Below, one piece after another: positions 46,510 through 56,239 of a stretch of DNA of 64,000 bases (its first letter is position 1; each line of letters begins with the position of its first letter). The DNA is from an uncultured Flavobacteriaceae bacterium (lineage in GTDB: Bacteria > Bacteroidota > Bacteroidia > Flavobacteriales > Flavobacteriaceae), in contig CANMFO010000001.1 of NCBI GenBank assembly GCA_947497245.1, positions 248,001-312,000 on the forward strand, written 5' to 3'. The notes under the pieces were generated by a model. It was given only the letters and a program-made list of their open reading frames with translations. It was not told the DNA's origin and searched no databases. The position numbers and the translations under genes were made by a program.

Positions 46510-48138
46510 CTAGGTCAATTTCCCTTCCGCGTACAATCTTCTGATCTCTTTTTTATTAAATTTTCCCACGCTGGTCTTGGGCACTTCCCCAAGGAACACA
46601 TATTGATCGGGGATTTGGTATTTGGCAAAATCGCGTCCTAGGAACTCCATCAGTTCCTTTGGTGTGACCGTCTCATTCTTATCGGCCAGGACGACACTTG
46701 CCAAGGGTCGTTCCGACCAAGTAGCATCGGGTATGGCAATCACCGCGGCTTCCTTGATCCTGGGATGGGACATGAGCGCGGATTCCAGGGCCACACTCGA
46801 TATCCATTCCCCTCCGCTTTTGATCAGATCTTTGGTCCGATCGGTAATTTGCATATAGCCATCGGCATCGATTGTGCTGACGTCCCCGGTCCGAAACCAC
46901 CCATCCTTCGTGAAATTTTCCTGGTTGTGCGTCTTAAAATAGGAATGGAGCACCCAGGCCCCTTTCACCTGCAGTTCGCCCATGGTCTTTCCATCCCTTG
47001 GTGCAATGGATCCATCGTCCATTACGATCCGCATTTCGATTCCCGGAAATTCCGTGCCCTGTTTGGCCCGTATTTCCAATTGTTCCTTCTGGCCTAACTG
47101 GGCGTGCTTGCGCTGTAATCGAGACACGGTCCCCAGAGGCGAGGTCTCCGTCATTCCCCAGGCATGCACCCCGCGGATGCCAAAGTCCCTCTCAAAGCCG
47201 TCTATGAGACTGGCCGGCAGGGCGGAACCTCCCACCAAATATTCCTGGAGCGCCAGCTTTTCCTTGGGAGGGTTTTTTTTCATGGCCTCGTAAACCCCCA
47301 ACCAAATAGTGGGCACCCCGTTGGCCTTGGTTATTTTTTCCTTTTGGAGCATATCGATTATGGCTTCCGGTTGCAGGTGCAGGGAGGGCATCACCATATC
47401 GGCACCGGTTAGGACGCACATATAGGGGAAACCCCAGGCCATGACGTGAAATTGGGGTACGATCAACAGCACCACATCGCGGTTGCTGCAGTTCGCCGCG
47501 TTCGGGGCGAGGACGGTGGAGGCATGTAAATAGGTCGACCGGTGCGAGTACAGGACGCCCTTGGGCAAGCCTGTTGTGCCACTGGTATAACACATGCCAC
47601 AAGCCTGGTTTTCGTCAAGGGAGGGCCATTCAAATTCCTCGGATTGCCCCTCCAATAGATCCTCATAGTGCATAGTATTGGGCAAGGTGGTACTGAACCC
47701 CTCAGGGGCATTGATCAGCACATAACATTCCACGGTCTCGAGCTGTGCGGCAATTTTTTCCAGTAAGGGCGCCAAAGTGGCATCCACAAAAATGACTTTA
47801 TCTTCGGAATGGTTAATGATAAATTCGGTCTGTTGGGAAGACAACCGAATGTTGATGGTATGGCAAACGGCGCCTATTCCGGGAATTCCGTAGTACAACT
47901 CAAGATGTTGGTAGTGGTTCCAGGCATACGTCCCCACCATATCACCTTTTGTAATTCCCAATTTCTGGGTGAGGACATTGGCCAACTTTTTGCACCTTTT
48001 GTGGAGGTCCCCAAAAGAATACGCATGCCGTGACCCGTCGGGGAGGTAGCTGATTACTTTTTTGTGTTGGAACGCCCGGTTGCCATATTCAAGAATGGCA
48101 GTGGTCGTTAGAGGGTATTGCATCATTAATCCTTCCAT
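46510..48138 (-). CDS. Medium/long-chain acyl-CoA synthetase (AMP-forming)
   Basis: A 542-residue adenylate-forming ligase. I start at MEGLMMQYPLTTTAIL (ATG 48138); the frame reaches back to 48303 without conserved sequence. The P-loop is GMCYTSGTTGLPKGVLYSHR (about 180-199), with AWGMTETSPLGTVS, the hinge region TGDVSTIDADGYMQITDRTKD and GEWISSVALESAL after it. It resembles AlkK-type fatty-acyl-CoA synthetases rather than the fadD-type ligase at 15299. The 210-bp region upstream, up to gnd, shows no gene. Confidence 0.88.
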   Translation of the reverse strand: MEGLMMQYPLTTTAILEYGNRAFQHKKVISYLPDGSRHAYSFGDLHKRCKKLANVLTQKLGITKGDMVGTYAWNHYQHLELYYGIPGIGAVCHTINIRLSSQQTEFIINHSEDKVIFVDATLAPLLEKIAAQLETVECYVLINAPEGFSTTLPNTMHYEDLLEGQSEEFEWPSLDENQACGMCYTSGTTGLPKGVLYSHRSTYLHASTVLAPNAANCSNRDVVLLIVPQFHVMAWGFPYMCVLTGADMVMPSLHLQPEAIIDMLQKEKITKANGVPTIWLGVYEAMKKNPPKEKLALQEYLVGGSALPASLIDGFERDFGIRGVHAWGMTETSPLGTVSRLQRKHAQLGQKEQLEIRAKQGTEFPGIEMRIVMDDGSIAPRDGKTMGELQVKGAWVLHSYFKTHNQENFTKDGWFRTGDVSTIDADGYMQITDRTKDLIKSGGEWISSVALESALMSHPRIKEAAVIAIPDATWSERPLASVVLADKNETVTPKELMEFLGRDFAKYQIPDQYVFLGEVPKTSVGKFNKKEIRRLYAEGKLT

Positions 48139-48348
48139 GGTCGAAAAAGTTTGGGTTAGGGGTGTATCTGTTCCATCGGTTTTGGGCGAACCCTTTAAAG
48201 TTAACCAATTTATATGGAAATGGAAGCAGGCGCAGGGAGTTCCATACGATTCCAAGTCGGTGGCAGGATTTTTTACGGACGGATCACTCCAAGGGGATGG
48301 CAAGGGCGGGATTTCCCCCTACGGATCCATAATCAAAGTACTTTGCAT

Positions 48349-49758
48349 TCAGTCCTCCCAGTCCGTATGAAAAATACCCTCCCTATCCAAGCGTTCATAG
48401 GTATGTGATCCAAAATAGTCTCGCTGGCCCTGGATCAGGTTCAGTGGCAATCTTGAGGAGGTATAGGCATCAAAGTAGGTAAGGGAGTTCGACAGCCCCG
48501 GTAGGGGGATGCCATTTTTAACGGCAAGTGCCACCAGTTCCCTGGCAGAGCCCACTGTACTTTTCACTTTTTCGATAAAAGAAGGCGACAGCAACAAATT
48601 GGGCAGGGAGGCATCGGCCCTAAAAGCTTCGGTAATGTCGGCGAGCAAGCCCGCCCGGATAATGCAGCCCGCCCGCCATATTTTGGCGATTTCCGCAATG
48701 TCCAGTTCATAGCCGTACTCGTTAGAGGCATCGGCCAATTGGTGCAGCCCCTGTGCATAGGTCATGATAAAGGAGAAGAACAGCGCTTCTTCGGCCATCT
48801 TTTCAATTTCCCCCTTGTCCAATGTTTTGATCTTGGGCCGATCGTACAGCGCATCGGCCCTTATGCGTTCCTCTTTTAGGGCGGAAATTTCCCGCATGCT
48901 TACCGCAATATCGATCGAAGGGATGGGGATTCCCAGATCCATGGCATTCTGTGACGTCCATTTTCCTGTACCTTTCTGTTTGGCCTTATCCAAGATCTGA
49001 TCCACAAGACGACCCTCTCCCAAGGCATCTTCCCGGGCGAATATTTTCGAGCTGATCTCGACCAAAAAGGATTGCAATCGACCTTCGTTCCATCTGGAAA
49101 ATGTGGCCTGTAGCTCATCATTGCTAAAGTTTCCGGCCTTTTTGAGCAGGTCGTAGATTTCGGAGGTTAACTGCATCAAACCGTATTCGATGCCATTGTG
49201 CACCATTTTGACATAGTTTCCGGCCGATTTTGGACCTAAGTAAGCGACACAGGGTTCGCCTTGGTATTTGGCCGCCACTGCTTCAAAAATGGGCCGCACC
49301 GCGGAATAACCCTCTTTGGAACCTCCGGGCATGATACTTGGGCCCTTTCTGGCCCCTTTTGCCCCACCGGAAACACCAGCGCCAAAAAAGTGGATGCCCT
49401 TCTCCTTGAGATGGGCCTCTCGTCGGTCCGTATCGGTAAAGAAGGAATTTCCCCCATCGATCAAAATATCGCCCTTGTCGATATGGGGCAACAAGCTCTC
49501 GATTACCGCATCCACAATTTTTCCCGCCGGGACGAGCATCATAATTTTCCTAGGTTTGGACAGGCCTTTGACAAAGGTGCTGAGGTCCGCGGTCGCATTG
49601 ACCTTGTCCAGGTCGCCACCTTCCTCCTTCAGTGCCTTTACCTTTTTATCATCGAGATCATTTCCGAAGGCCGTAAAGCCGTTGTCCGCTACGTTCAAGA
49701 TAAAATTACGCCCCATGACCCCGAGGCCGATCAATCCAAAGTCGTATTGTTGCTCCAT
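48349..49758 (-). CDS. gnd: 6-phosphogluconate dehydrogenase, decarboxylating
   Basis: A 469-residue enzyme converting 6-phosphogluconate and NADP to ribulose-5-phosphate and carbon dioxide. The Rossmann start is FGLIGLGVMGRNFILNVADN, followed by VPAGKIVDAVI and GDILIDGGNSFF. The family signature GVSGGAKGARKGPSIMPGG and the catalytic Lys region (SAGNYVKMVHNGIEYGLMQL) are intact. The NADP-type GTGKWTSQNAMDLG segment is present. Divergent from zwf, with 135 bp between them that contain a minus-strand TAAATTTG -7-like box at 49799-49806. Confidence 0.95.
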   Translation of the reverse strand: MEQQYDFGLIGLGVMGRNFILNVADNGFTAFGNDLDDKKVKALKEEGGDLDKVNATADLSTFVKGLSKPRKIMMLVPAGKIVDAVIESLLPHIDKGDILIDGGNSFFTDTDRREAHLKEKGIHFFGAGVSGGAKGARKGPSIMPGGSKEGYSAVRPIFEAVAAKYQGEPCVAYLGPKSAGNYVKMVHNGIEYGLMQLTSEIYDLLKKAGNFSNDELQATFSRWNEGRLQSFLVEISSKIFAREDALGEGRLVDQILDKAKQKGTGKWTSQNAMDLGIPIPSIDIAVSMREISALKEERIRADALYDRPKIKTLDKGEIEKMAEEALFFSFIMTYAQGLHQLADASNEYGYELDIAEIAKIWRAGCIIRAGLLADITEAFRADASLPNLLLSPSFIEKVKSTVGSARELVALAVKNGIPLPGLSNSLTYFDAYTSSRLPLNLIQGQRDYFGSHTYERLDREGIFHTDWED

Positions 49759-49893
49759 ATATTTTGAGATATACTATTCCTAAAATTGGCGATAAATTCA
49801 AATTTAAATGAAAATATCCAGTTTAAGTTTGATTCCAGTTGGAAACTCCCTTTTGTTGGTTATATTTAGATTACTCTAGCGAACGATCCCCTT

Positions 49894-51426
49894 ATGAAGA
49901 AGACAGAAAATCAAATGCTTATCATATTTGGCGCCTCTGGCGACCTTACTGCCCGCAAGCTGGTACCCGCGATCTATAATTTGTTCAAGGGCGGACACCT
50001 TCCCGAACATTTTGTGGTGCTGGGAGCGAGCCGATCGAATTTGTCCGATTCGGATTTCAGGCAAAAAGTGGTCCTGGAGAGCACATACCTACAGGGCAAG
50101 CTGAAAGGGGCCGCGGAAAATCATATCAAAACGTTTGCCGACAAGATTTTTTATACGGATTTGGGAAAGGACTATGATACCGACTATACCGCACTTAGTG
50201 GGAGAATAGCTGATTTGAACAAGGAACACCAGACGGACGAGAACTATATTTTTTACCTTTCCACACCCCCCAGCCTGTACGAAGCGATCGCCAAGAACAT
50301 ATGCGACCAGGGCCTATCGGACGAGTTGAACGGATGGAAACGCCTGATTGTGGAGAAACCTTTTGGATACAGTTTGGAGAGCGCCCGGCAATTGAACGAG
50401 GGCCTCCATCAGTACTTCAAGGAATCACAGATTTATCGGATCGACCATTATTTGGGGAAGGAGACCGTACAGAACCTATTGGTGACCCGCTTTGCGAACA
50501 GTATTTTTGAACCCTTGTGGAACCGGAACTACATCCACCATGTTGAGATTACCAATGCCGAAAGTGGCGGAGTGGAGAAGCGTGGCGGCTATTACGATAA
50601 ATCGGGTGCCCTGCGCGACATGTTCCAGAACCATTTGCTGCAGATTGTTTCCCTGGTGGTCATGGAACCGCCTATTGGGCCCAACGCCGAAGAGATCAGG
50701 AATGAGAAAGTGAAGGCCTTGAAGTCGCTCCGTATCATGCGGGATGAAAAGACGCTGTACAAGAACACCATCCGTGCGCAGTATGTGGCTTCGGTAATAG
50801 ATGGGGAGCCCGTAAAGGGCTATCGGGAAGAGGAGGGGGTCGATCCCGAATCTACCACGGAGACCTATGCGGCCATCAAATTTTTTGTCGATAACTGGCG
50901 GTGGGCCGATGTGCCCTTTTATGTGCGTACCGCCAAACGGATGCCGACCAAGGTCACCGAGGTGGTCATTCACTTTAAATCGCCGCACCATCAAATTTTC
51001 AAGGACTCCGGGATGGACAGCAAAGACAATAAATTGATCATCCGAATCCAGCCAGACGAAGGGATTCTGGTCAAGTTTGGGGTAAAGGTACCGGGTCAAG
51101 GCTTTAAGGTTGAGCGTGCCAATCTCGATTTTTATTACTCCAGTCTTACGGAAACCCATGTGATGGAGGCCTACGAACGTCTCCTGTTGGACGCCATGCA
51201 GGGTGATGCAACACTGTATGCCAGGGCAGACGAAGTGGAGGCTGCGTGGGAGTTTGTGGACCCTATTTTGGATTATTGGAAAAATGGGGAGGATGTCAAG
51301 GTGTATGGATACTCTGCGGGGGTATGGGGCCCGACCAATGCCGATGAATTGATCGACGGCATCGCCATGTGGCGCAATCCGGAAATGAACTTGGCCGACG
51401 ACCCGGGGTTCTGTGTGATCTGCTAA
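49894..51426 (+). CDS. zwf: Glucose-6-phosphate 1-dehydrogenase
   Basis: A 510-residue enzyme for the first step of the oxidative pentose phosphate pathway. The NADP-binding strand is LIIFGASGDLTARKLVPAIYNL (residues 9-30), and the active-site signature RIDHYLGKETVQNLLVTRFAN holds the substrate-binding His and Lys. IVEKPFGYSLESA and the C-terminal LLLDAMQGDATLYARADEVEAAW also fit. It is transcribed with pgl, 125 bp downstream. The divergent gnd completes the oxidative branch, supplying NADPH and pentoses. Confidence 0.96.
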   Translation: MKKTENQMLIIFGASGDLTARKLVPAIYNLFKGGHLPEHFVVLGASRSNLSDSDFRQKVVLESTYLQGKLKGAAENHIKTFADKIFYTDLGKDYDTDYTALSGRIADLNKEHQTDENYIFYLSTPPSLYEAIAKNICDQGLSDELNGWKRLIVEKPFGYSLESARQLNEGLHQYFKESQIYRIDHYLGKETVQNLLVTRFANSIFEPLWNRNYIHHVEITNAESGGVEKRGGYYDKSGALRDMFQNHLLQIVSLVVMEPPIGPNAEEIRNEKVKALKSLRIMRDEKTLYKNTIRAQYVASVIDGEPVKGYREEEGVDPESTTETYAAIKFFVDNWRWADVPFYVRTAKRMPTKVTEVVIHFKSPHHQIFKDSGMDSKDNKLIIRIQPDEGILVKFGVKVPGQGFKVERANLDFYYSSLTETHVMEAYERLLLDAMQGDATLYARADEVEAAWEFVDPILDYWKNGEDVKVYGYSAGVWGPTNADELIDGIAMWRNPEMNLADDPGFCVIC

Positions 51427-51551
51427 CGGAAAGGGCAGGGATCAAGCCCGAGCACCAAGTTCAAAATATGCCCGGTACGGTCACAGCAATGGTTTCGAAC
51501 CAATTTTTCATGGTGCCGGACCTTTTTCCAATGGCTTTTTAAAATACGATT

Positions 51552-52265
51552 ATGAAACCCAATATCTCAAATACGAAACAAGAACTCGCCCAGGATTTTT
51601 CCGGATATTTGGCCACTCTGCTCGCCTCAAAGGAAACTGCGCACATTGCCCTGTCGGGTGGCAGTACGCCCAAAGTGGTATTCGATGAACTTGCCGAAAA
51701 TTTTACCGAGGACATCGATTGGGGCAAAATACATTTATATTGGGGCGATGAACGCTGTGTCCCACCTACGAATGCCGATAGCAACTATAAAATGACGGTG
51801 GACCATCTGATATCAAAAATTTCCATCCCGGACGAAAACATCCATAGGATCAGAGGGGAGGCGGATCCAAGGGATGAAGCGGAACGATATGCTGGGCTTC
51901 TCCAGGCCAAATTGCCAAAAAAAAATGGCGTTCCCCAATTTGATCTGGTCATTTTGGGTATGGGCGATGATGGACATACCGCATCCATTTTTCCCCATGA
52001 GATAGGCCTGTGGCATTCCAAGAAGCATTGTGAGGTCGCCGTCCATCCGGATTCGGGTCAGAAAAGAATCTCCATTACAGGATCTTTGATCAACCATGCG
52101 GCCGCGGTGGCCTTTTTGGTCACCGGGGAAAACAAGGCCGAAAAAGTAGGGGAAATTCTCGGGAAGCGAGGAAACTATCAAAAATATCCGGCGAGCTTGG
52201 TCCACCCGAAATCGGGCGGTTTGCTCTGGTTTTTGGATAAGGCCGCCGCCCAAGGAATTGTTTAG
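51552..52265 (+). CDS. pgl: 6-phosphogluconolactonase (DevB type)
   Basis: A 237-residue lactonase that hydrolyses the product of Zwf. It shows the sugar-isomerase-like fold with ALSGGSTPKVVFDELAE, HLYWGDERCVPPTNADSNYKM and DLVILGMGDDGHTASIFPH, the last carrying the conserved His and Asp. ATG 51552. Its stop overlaps the stop of the convergent thioesterase gene by a few bases, so no space for a separate terminator is left. Confidence 0.94.
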   Translation: MKPNISNTKQELAQDFSGYLATLLASKETAHIALSGGSTPKVVFDELAENFTEDIDWGKIHLYWGDERCVPPTNADSNYKMTVDHLISKISIPDENIHRIRGEADPRDEAERYAGLLQAKLPKKNGVPQFDLVILGMGDDGHTASIFPHEIGLWHSKKHCEVAVHPDSGQKRISITGSLINHAAAVAFLVTGENKAEKVGEILGKRGNYQKYPASLVHPKSGGLLWFLDKAAAQGIV

Positions 52266-52816
52266 GGAAGGTTCTTGAGTTCAATTTTGATGTTTTCCTT
52301 GCCCAAGATGTCCAAATATGCTTGGACATCAAAGTTGTTTTCCTCAAATTGGGTGTCACGTTCAGAAGCTGCTTTTTTCCTAGATCTACTTCGCGCGAAC
52401 CGTCGAACCCCATTTTTGTCCTGTACCAATAAGCCTGGGACAGGGACGCTTTTGCCCTGTGCATCTTTTGCGACCATGGTAAAATAAGAGGAGTTGCAGT
52501 GCCGTTTCTTTCCGGTGGTCACATTTTGCGATTCTACACGGACCCCGACCACCATGGAGGTACGACCGGTATAGTTGATGGAAGCCTTTAGCGTGAGCAA
52601 TTCGCCCACTTCCACCGGATGGAGAAAGTCCACTCGGTTTACCGAGGCGGTTACACAGTATTTCTGTGAATGTTTGGAGGCACAGGCAAAGGCAATTTGA
52701 TCCATCAGGCCCAAGATGTGCCCGCCATGGATCTTCCCTCCAAAATTGGAGTGGGAGGGAAGCATCAGTTCTGTGATGGAAAGCCTGGATTCACGAGCTG
52801 TTTTGAAGTCTTCCAT
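52262..52816 (-). CDS. Acyl-CoA thioesterase, hotdog fold
   Basis: A 184-residue cytoplasmic protein. The hotdog domain covers about 10-130, with SNFGGKIHGGHILGLMDQIAFACASKH, where the Asp of LMDQ is the probable catalytic acid, and VNRVDFLHPVEVGELLTLKASINYTGRTSMVVGVRV. This is the BACH/YciA pattern of acyl-CoA hydrolases. A basic, charged tail of about 50 residues (RRFARSRSRKKAASERD) follows the core. It might balance CoA-ester pools with the nearby ligase, but that is inference. Confidence 0.88.
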   Translation of the reverse strand: MEDFKTARESRLSITELMLPSHSNFGGKIHGGHILGLMDQIAFACASKHSQKYCVTASVNRVDFLHPVEVGELLTLKASINYTGRTSMVVGVRVESQNVTTGKKRHCNSSYFTMVAKDAQGKSVPVPGLLVQDKNGVRRFARSRSRKKAASERDTQFEENNFDVQAYLDILGKENIKIELKNLP

Positions 52817-52895
52817 AGTGTGTTTTTAAGTGTCAAGTTTGATGTGATGGGCGAAGCAATTCTTTCACCGGGCAGCAAAAGAGGGGTCGTTGGGA

Positions 52896-54239
52896 CTATC
52901 TACTGCCAATCTCCTCGAAATCGTCTTCCTGGGCCCGCTTTAGGATCGGTTCCGGAATGGACTTTTTTGCCTTGGCCCCCATTTTTTTCAACTTTTCAAT
53001 ACTGGTGACGATATTGCCCCGGCCTTCCACAAGTTTGTTCATGGCCCCCTTGTACTCTTCTTTGGCATCATCCATCTTTTTGCCCACTTTGGTCAGGTCC
53101 CCGACAAATCCCTCAAATTTATCGTACAGGGCTCCGGCCTGCCTCGCGATTTCGATGGCGTTCCGTTGTTGCTTTTCGTTGTTCCACATGCTGTCAATGG
53201 TCCGTAGGGTCGCCAGTAGGGTCGTGGGTGTAACGATGACGATATTCTGCTCGAAGGCCTTGTTGTAGAGCGCACTGTCGTTGTTGATCGCTATGGCAAA
53301 GGCAGGCTCTATGGGAACGAACATCAAAACGAAATCCGGACTTTCCATGGAGTACAGATCCTCGTATTTTTTGGCGGACAGTTGGTCCACATGCTTTCTA
53401 AGGGAGTTTACATGCTCTTTTAGAAATTTACTTTTTAGATCGTCATCGTCGGTATTCACAAAACGTTCGTAATCGGTTAGGGAAACCTTGGAATCGACCA
53501 CCATTTTTTTGCCTTCGGGAAGGTTGATGATCACATCCGGGAGCACCCGGCTTCCATCATCCAAGGTAAAACTTTGCTGGACCACATATTCCCTGTCCTT
53601 TTCAAGGCCCGATTTTTCAAGGACCCTTTCGAGCACCAGTTCCCCCCAGTTCCCTTGCATTTTGCTATCGCCCTTTAAGGCCTTGGTAAGGTTGACCGCT
53701 TCCTTGCCCAATTGTTCGTTAAGCTCTTTCAGGCCGAAAATCTGCTGGCGCAGCGCGGCGTGGTAATCAATACTCTCTTTATGGGTTCTTTCGACCTTGT
53801 CCTGAAACGTCTTGATTTTTTCGTTTAGGGGATCCAGAATGTTTTTAATGTTCTTTTCATTCTGCTCAGTGAACTTGTTGCTTTTCTCCTCGAGAATTTT
53901 GTTGGCCAGGTTTTCAAACTCCTTGGTGAATTTTTCCTGAAGTTTCTGCACCTCCTCTTTTTGCTCCCTGTTTTTGAGCTGCAGGTTCTCCATATCGGCC
54001 TGGTGGCGCACCAAATGGTTGCCCAATTGCTCTTTTTCGGCCTGTAGGTGCATTTTATGCTCTTCCGCATCCCTTAACCTTCCTTCGAGGGCGGATACAT
54101 TGTTCCGAAGTTGTTGCTCCCGTTCCTCCAGGGTGCTCTGACTCGATTTCGTCTTGAGGTTTTGAATGTAGTTCCCAAGGAAATAACCAATTCCCAAGGC
54201 GATCAGTCCGACAATGATATAGGCAAGATACACGTTCAT
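52896..54239 (-). CDS. rmuC: DNA recombination protein RmuC
   Basis: A 447-residue protein with an N-terminal membrane helix (VYLAYIIVGLIALGIGYFLG, about 3-22), a long coiled coil (about 30-200, rich in Glu, Lys, Gln and Leu) and a nuclease-like domain. The domain motifs are GNWGELVLERVLEKSGL, LPDVIINLPEGKKMVVDSKVSLTDYERF with the PD-(D/E)xK-like Asp and Lys, and FVPIEPAFAIA. RmuC limits rearrangements at inverted repeats; the exact activity is not settled. Monocistronic. Confidence 0.93.
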   Translation of the reverse strand: MNVYLAYIIVGLIALGIGYFLGNYIQNLKTKSSQSTLEEREQQLRNNVSALEGRLRDAEEHKMHLQAEKEQLGNHLVRHQADMENLQLKNREQKEEVQKLQEKFTKEFENLANKILEEKSNKFTEQNEKNIKNILDPLNEKIKTFQDKVERTHKESIDYHAALRQQIFGLKELNEQLGKEAVNLTKALKGDSKMQGNWGELVLERVLEKSGLEKDREYVVQQSFTLDDGSRVLPDVIINLPEGKKMVVDSKVSLTDYERFVNTDDDDLKSKFLKEHVNSLRKHVDQLSAKKYEDLYSMESPDFVLMFVPIEPAFAIAINNDSALYNKAFEQNIVIVTPTTLLATLRTIDSMWNNEKQQRNAIEIARQAGALYDKFEGFVGDLTKVGKKMDDAKEEYKGAMNKLVEGRGNIVTSIEKLKKMGAKAKKSIPEPILKRAQEDDFEEIGSR

Positions 54240-54302
54240 TTGTACTTCAAATCTTAAAAGTAAAGATACGGGTTTGACATTAAATAAGATGAAGCGATGG
54301 GT

Positions 54303-55088
54303 TTACTTTTCGATTCGAAACGAACCGGTCATCGGGTTGAAAGAGACCGTGTCGGAAGGGAACAGTTTCTCAAAGGCCCGCTGTTCAATCAGTTCACAAG
54401 GTTGTCCGAAAGGATTGTCCCCACCGTCCAACACCAACATTTTATCACAGAGCTGGATGGCCATTTCAATTTCATGACTGGTAAACAGGATGGCCTTTTT
54501 GGTCTGGTGTGCTATGGATTTCAAAACCTTCAAGATCTGCACCTTGTGGTAAAGATCCAGGTGGGTGGTCGGTTCATCCAATAAAATTACCGAAGTGTCC
54601 TGTGCCAGGGCCCTGGCGATCAAGACCCTTTGTAACTGACCGTCGCTGAGTTCATAGCACTTTTTGTGCTTCATCTCTTCCAATTCCAACCTCTGCAGTG
54701 AGGCGGTAATACTTTTTCGATCCTTTTCCGATAAGGCACCGATCCAATTCGTATACGGCTGTCTGCCCAAGGCCACAAGTTCCCAAATGGTCAAATTTTT
54801 CGATGCCACGGGTTCGGTCAGCACCATACTGATTTCCGAAGCCAACTCCAGTGATCGGAAGGACTCCAAATGCCTATCACTATATTCAATGCCACCCGCT
54901 AGTTTGGGCTGTATTTTGCCCAAGGTCCGCAGCAAGGTCGATTTTCCAATGCCGTTGATGCCCACAATGGCGGCCAGCTCCCCTTGTTCCAGGGTAAAAT
55001 CGATATCTTCCGCTACCACCGTGGACCTGTAGCCAATGGCAAGATTGGATACCCGTAACGCGCTATGTTGACTTTTTGTGCTGATAAT
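54303..55088 (-). CDS. btuD: Cobalamin ABC transporter ATP-binding protein, probable ATT start
   Basis: About 261 residues. Walker A is GINGIGKSTLLRTLG, the Q-loop region is EISMVLTEPVASKNLT, the signature is LSDGQLQRVLIARAL and Walker B is VILLDEPTTHLDL. The first in-frame ATG/GTG/TTG is GTG at 55019, but this would delete the conserved first strand. Upstream codons in the same frame read ISTKSQHSALRVSNLAIGYR, exactly the family's N-terminus, back to an ATT at 55088 that directly follows a TAG stop. An ATT initiation is therefore likely. Last gene of the B12 operon, pairing with the FecCD-type permease. Confidence 0.85.
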   Translation of the reverse strand: MISTKSQHSALRVSNLAIGYRSTVVAEDIDFTLEQGELAAIVGINGIGKSTLLRTLGKIQPKLAGGIEYSDRHLESFRSLELASEISMVLTEPVASKNLTIWELVALGRQPYTNWIGALSEKDRKSITASLQRLELEEMKHKKCYELSDGQLQRVLIARALAQDTSVILLDEPTTHLDLYHKVQILKVLKSIAHQTKKAILFTSHEIEMAIQLCDKMLVLDGGDNPFGQPCELIEQRAFEKLFPSDTVSFNPMTGSFRIEK

Positions 55089-55207
55089 CTAATGTGTCAA
55101 TGTTTAAATGTAACAATTGTTGGCTAGAAGCCGAAAACCGGGACCAAAGGCCTATTTTCATCCCCGATTTGAAACTTTCTGGGTACTTCCATTCCGTGCA
55201 CCCCATT

Positions 55208-56239
55208 TCAAAATACCATCTTTCGCTTCCTTACCAATAGCCAAATGACCACAGGCCCCCCAATGATCGAGGTAACGGCATTGATGGGCAGCACATAAGC
55301 CGATGTGGGCAATTGTGCAAAGGTGTCGCAGAGCAGCATTAAAATGGCTCCGTAGATCACCACGGCCGGTACCAGTACCGTATGGTTTGTGGTATTGAAT
55401 ATTTGTCGTGTAAGGTGGGGTACCGCCATGCCGATGAATGCAATGGGCCCGGCAAGGGCCGTGATACCACCGGCCAACAGGCCCGTGGCGATAATAATGG
55501 CATACCGGGATTTTTTCAGGTTCACCCCTAGGCTTTTAGCGTAGTTTTCGCCCAATAGAAAGGCGTTCAATACCTTGATCGAAAGGACGCTCAGTACAAT
55601 CCCGATGAGAACGATTCCCGAGAGCAGTCCCAGCTGTCGCCAAGAGAGGTTGCCGACACTGCCATACGACCAATAAATATACTGCTGCAGTTTTTCAGCA
55701 TCCGTAAAATAGGCCAGGACGCTCACAAAAGCCGCGGTGATGCTGCCAAACATCAGTCCTATGATCAACAACGCCATCGTGTCCTTTACCTTGGAAGCCA
55801 CGACCATTACGGATAATAGCACGAAGAAACTTCCAGCACTGGCGGCGATGGCCAGGGAAACGTCATTTACGAGACCGAAGGCAAATATCCCTGAAAAGAG
55901 GGAAGATCCCATGATCAACAAGGCAGCGCCCAAACTTGCCCCCGAGCTTATTCCCAGCACAAACGGTCCGGCAAGTGGGTTGCGGAACAGGGTCTGCATC
56001 AGGAGTCCGCTGAGGGCCAATCCACCGCCGACCACCACAGCGGTAAGGGCCTTGGGCAATCGGTAGTTCCACAAAATGTACTGCCAAGAATCCTTTTGTA
56101 CCGTCCCGCCAAAGAAAGCGTTGAAAGTATCCTCAAAAGGAATGGAGACCGAACCCGAACTGATGTTTATGCCCAGGCACAATACCAGTGCAAGTAGCAA
56201 TATTAGAAAGGATATCCGATATGTTTTTGTTGCTGGCAC
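55208..56239 (-). CDS. btuC: Cobalamin ABC transporter permease (FecCD/BtuC family)
   Basis: A 343-residue integral inner-membrane protein with 9 to 10 helices. Family motifs are RLPKALTAVVVGGGLALSGLLMQTLFRNPLAGPFVLGISSGASLG and GLLAGGITALAGPIAFIGMAVPHLTRQIF. It begins with GTG at 56239 immediately after the lipoprotein stop (TAA followed by GTG), so translation is coupled. Two such subunits would pair with two BtuD subunits. Corrinoid specificity is inferred from the operon, since the family also includes iron-siderophore permeases. Confidence 0.9.
   Translation of the reverse strand: MPATKTYRISFLILLLALVLCLGINISSGSVSIPFEDTFNAFFGGTVQKDSWQYILWNYRLPKALTAVVVGGGLALSGLLMQTLFRNPLAGPFVLGISSGASLGAALLIMGSSLFSGIFAFGLVNDVSLAIAASAGSFFVLLSVMVVASKVKDTMALLIIGLMFGSITAAFVSVLAYFTDAEKLQQYIYWSYGSVGNLSWRQLGLLSGIVLIGIVLSVLSIKVLNAFLLGENYAKSLGVNLKKSRYAIIIATGLLAGGITALAGPIAFIGMAVPHLTRQIFNTTNHTVLVPAVVIYGAILMLLCDTFAQLPTSAYVLPINAVTSIIGGPVVIWLLVRKRKMVF

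Noticed and set aside
54303-55019. GTG 55019 as the start of the B12 ATPase
   Set aside because: It would remove the conserved first strand, which is encoded in frame just upstream.
55066-55161. Minus-strand short frame from ATG 55161 ending near 55066
   Set aside because: It is in a different frame from the ATPase, ends at a stop, and has no protein-like features; it would matter only if a base were missing here.
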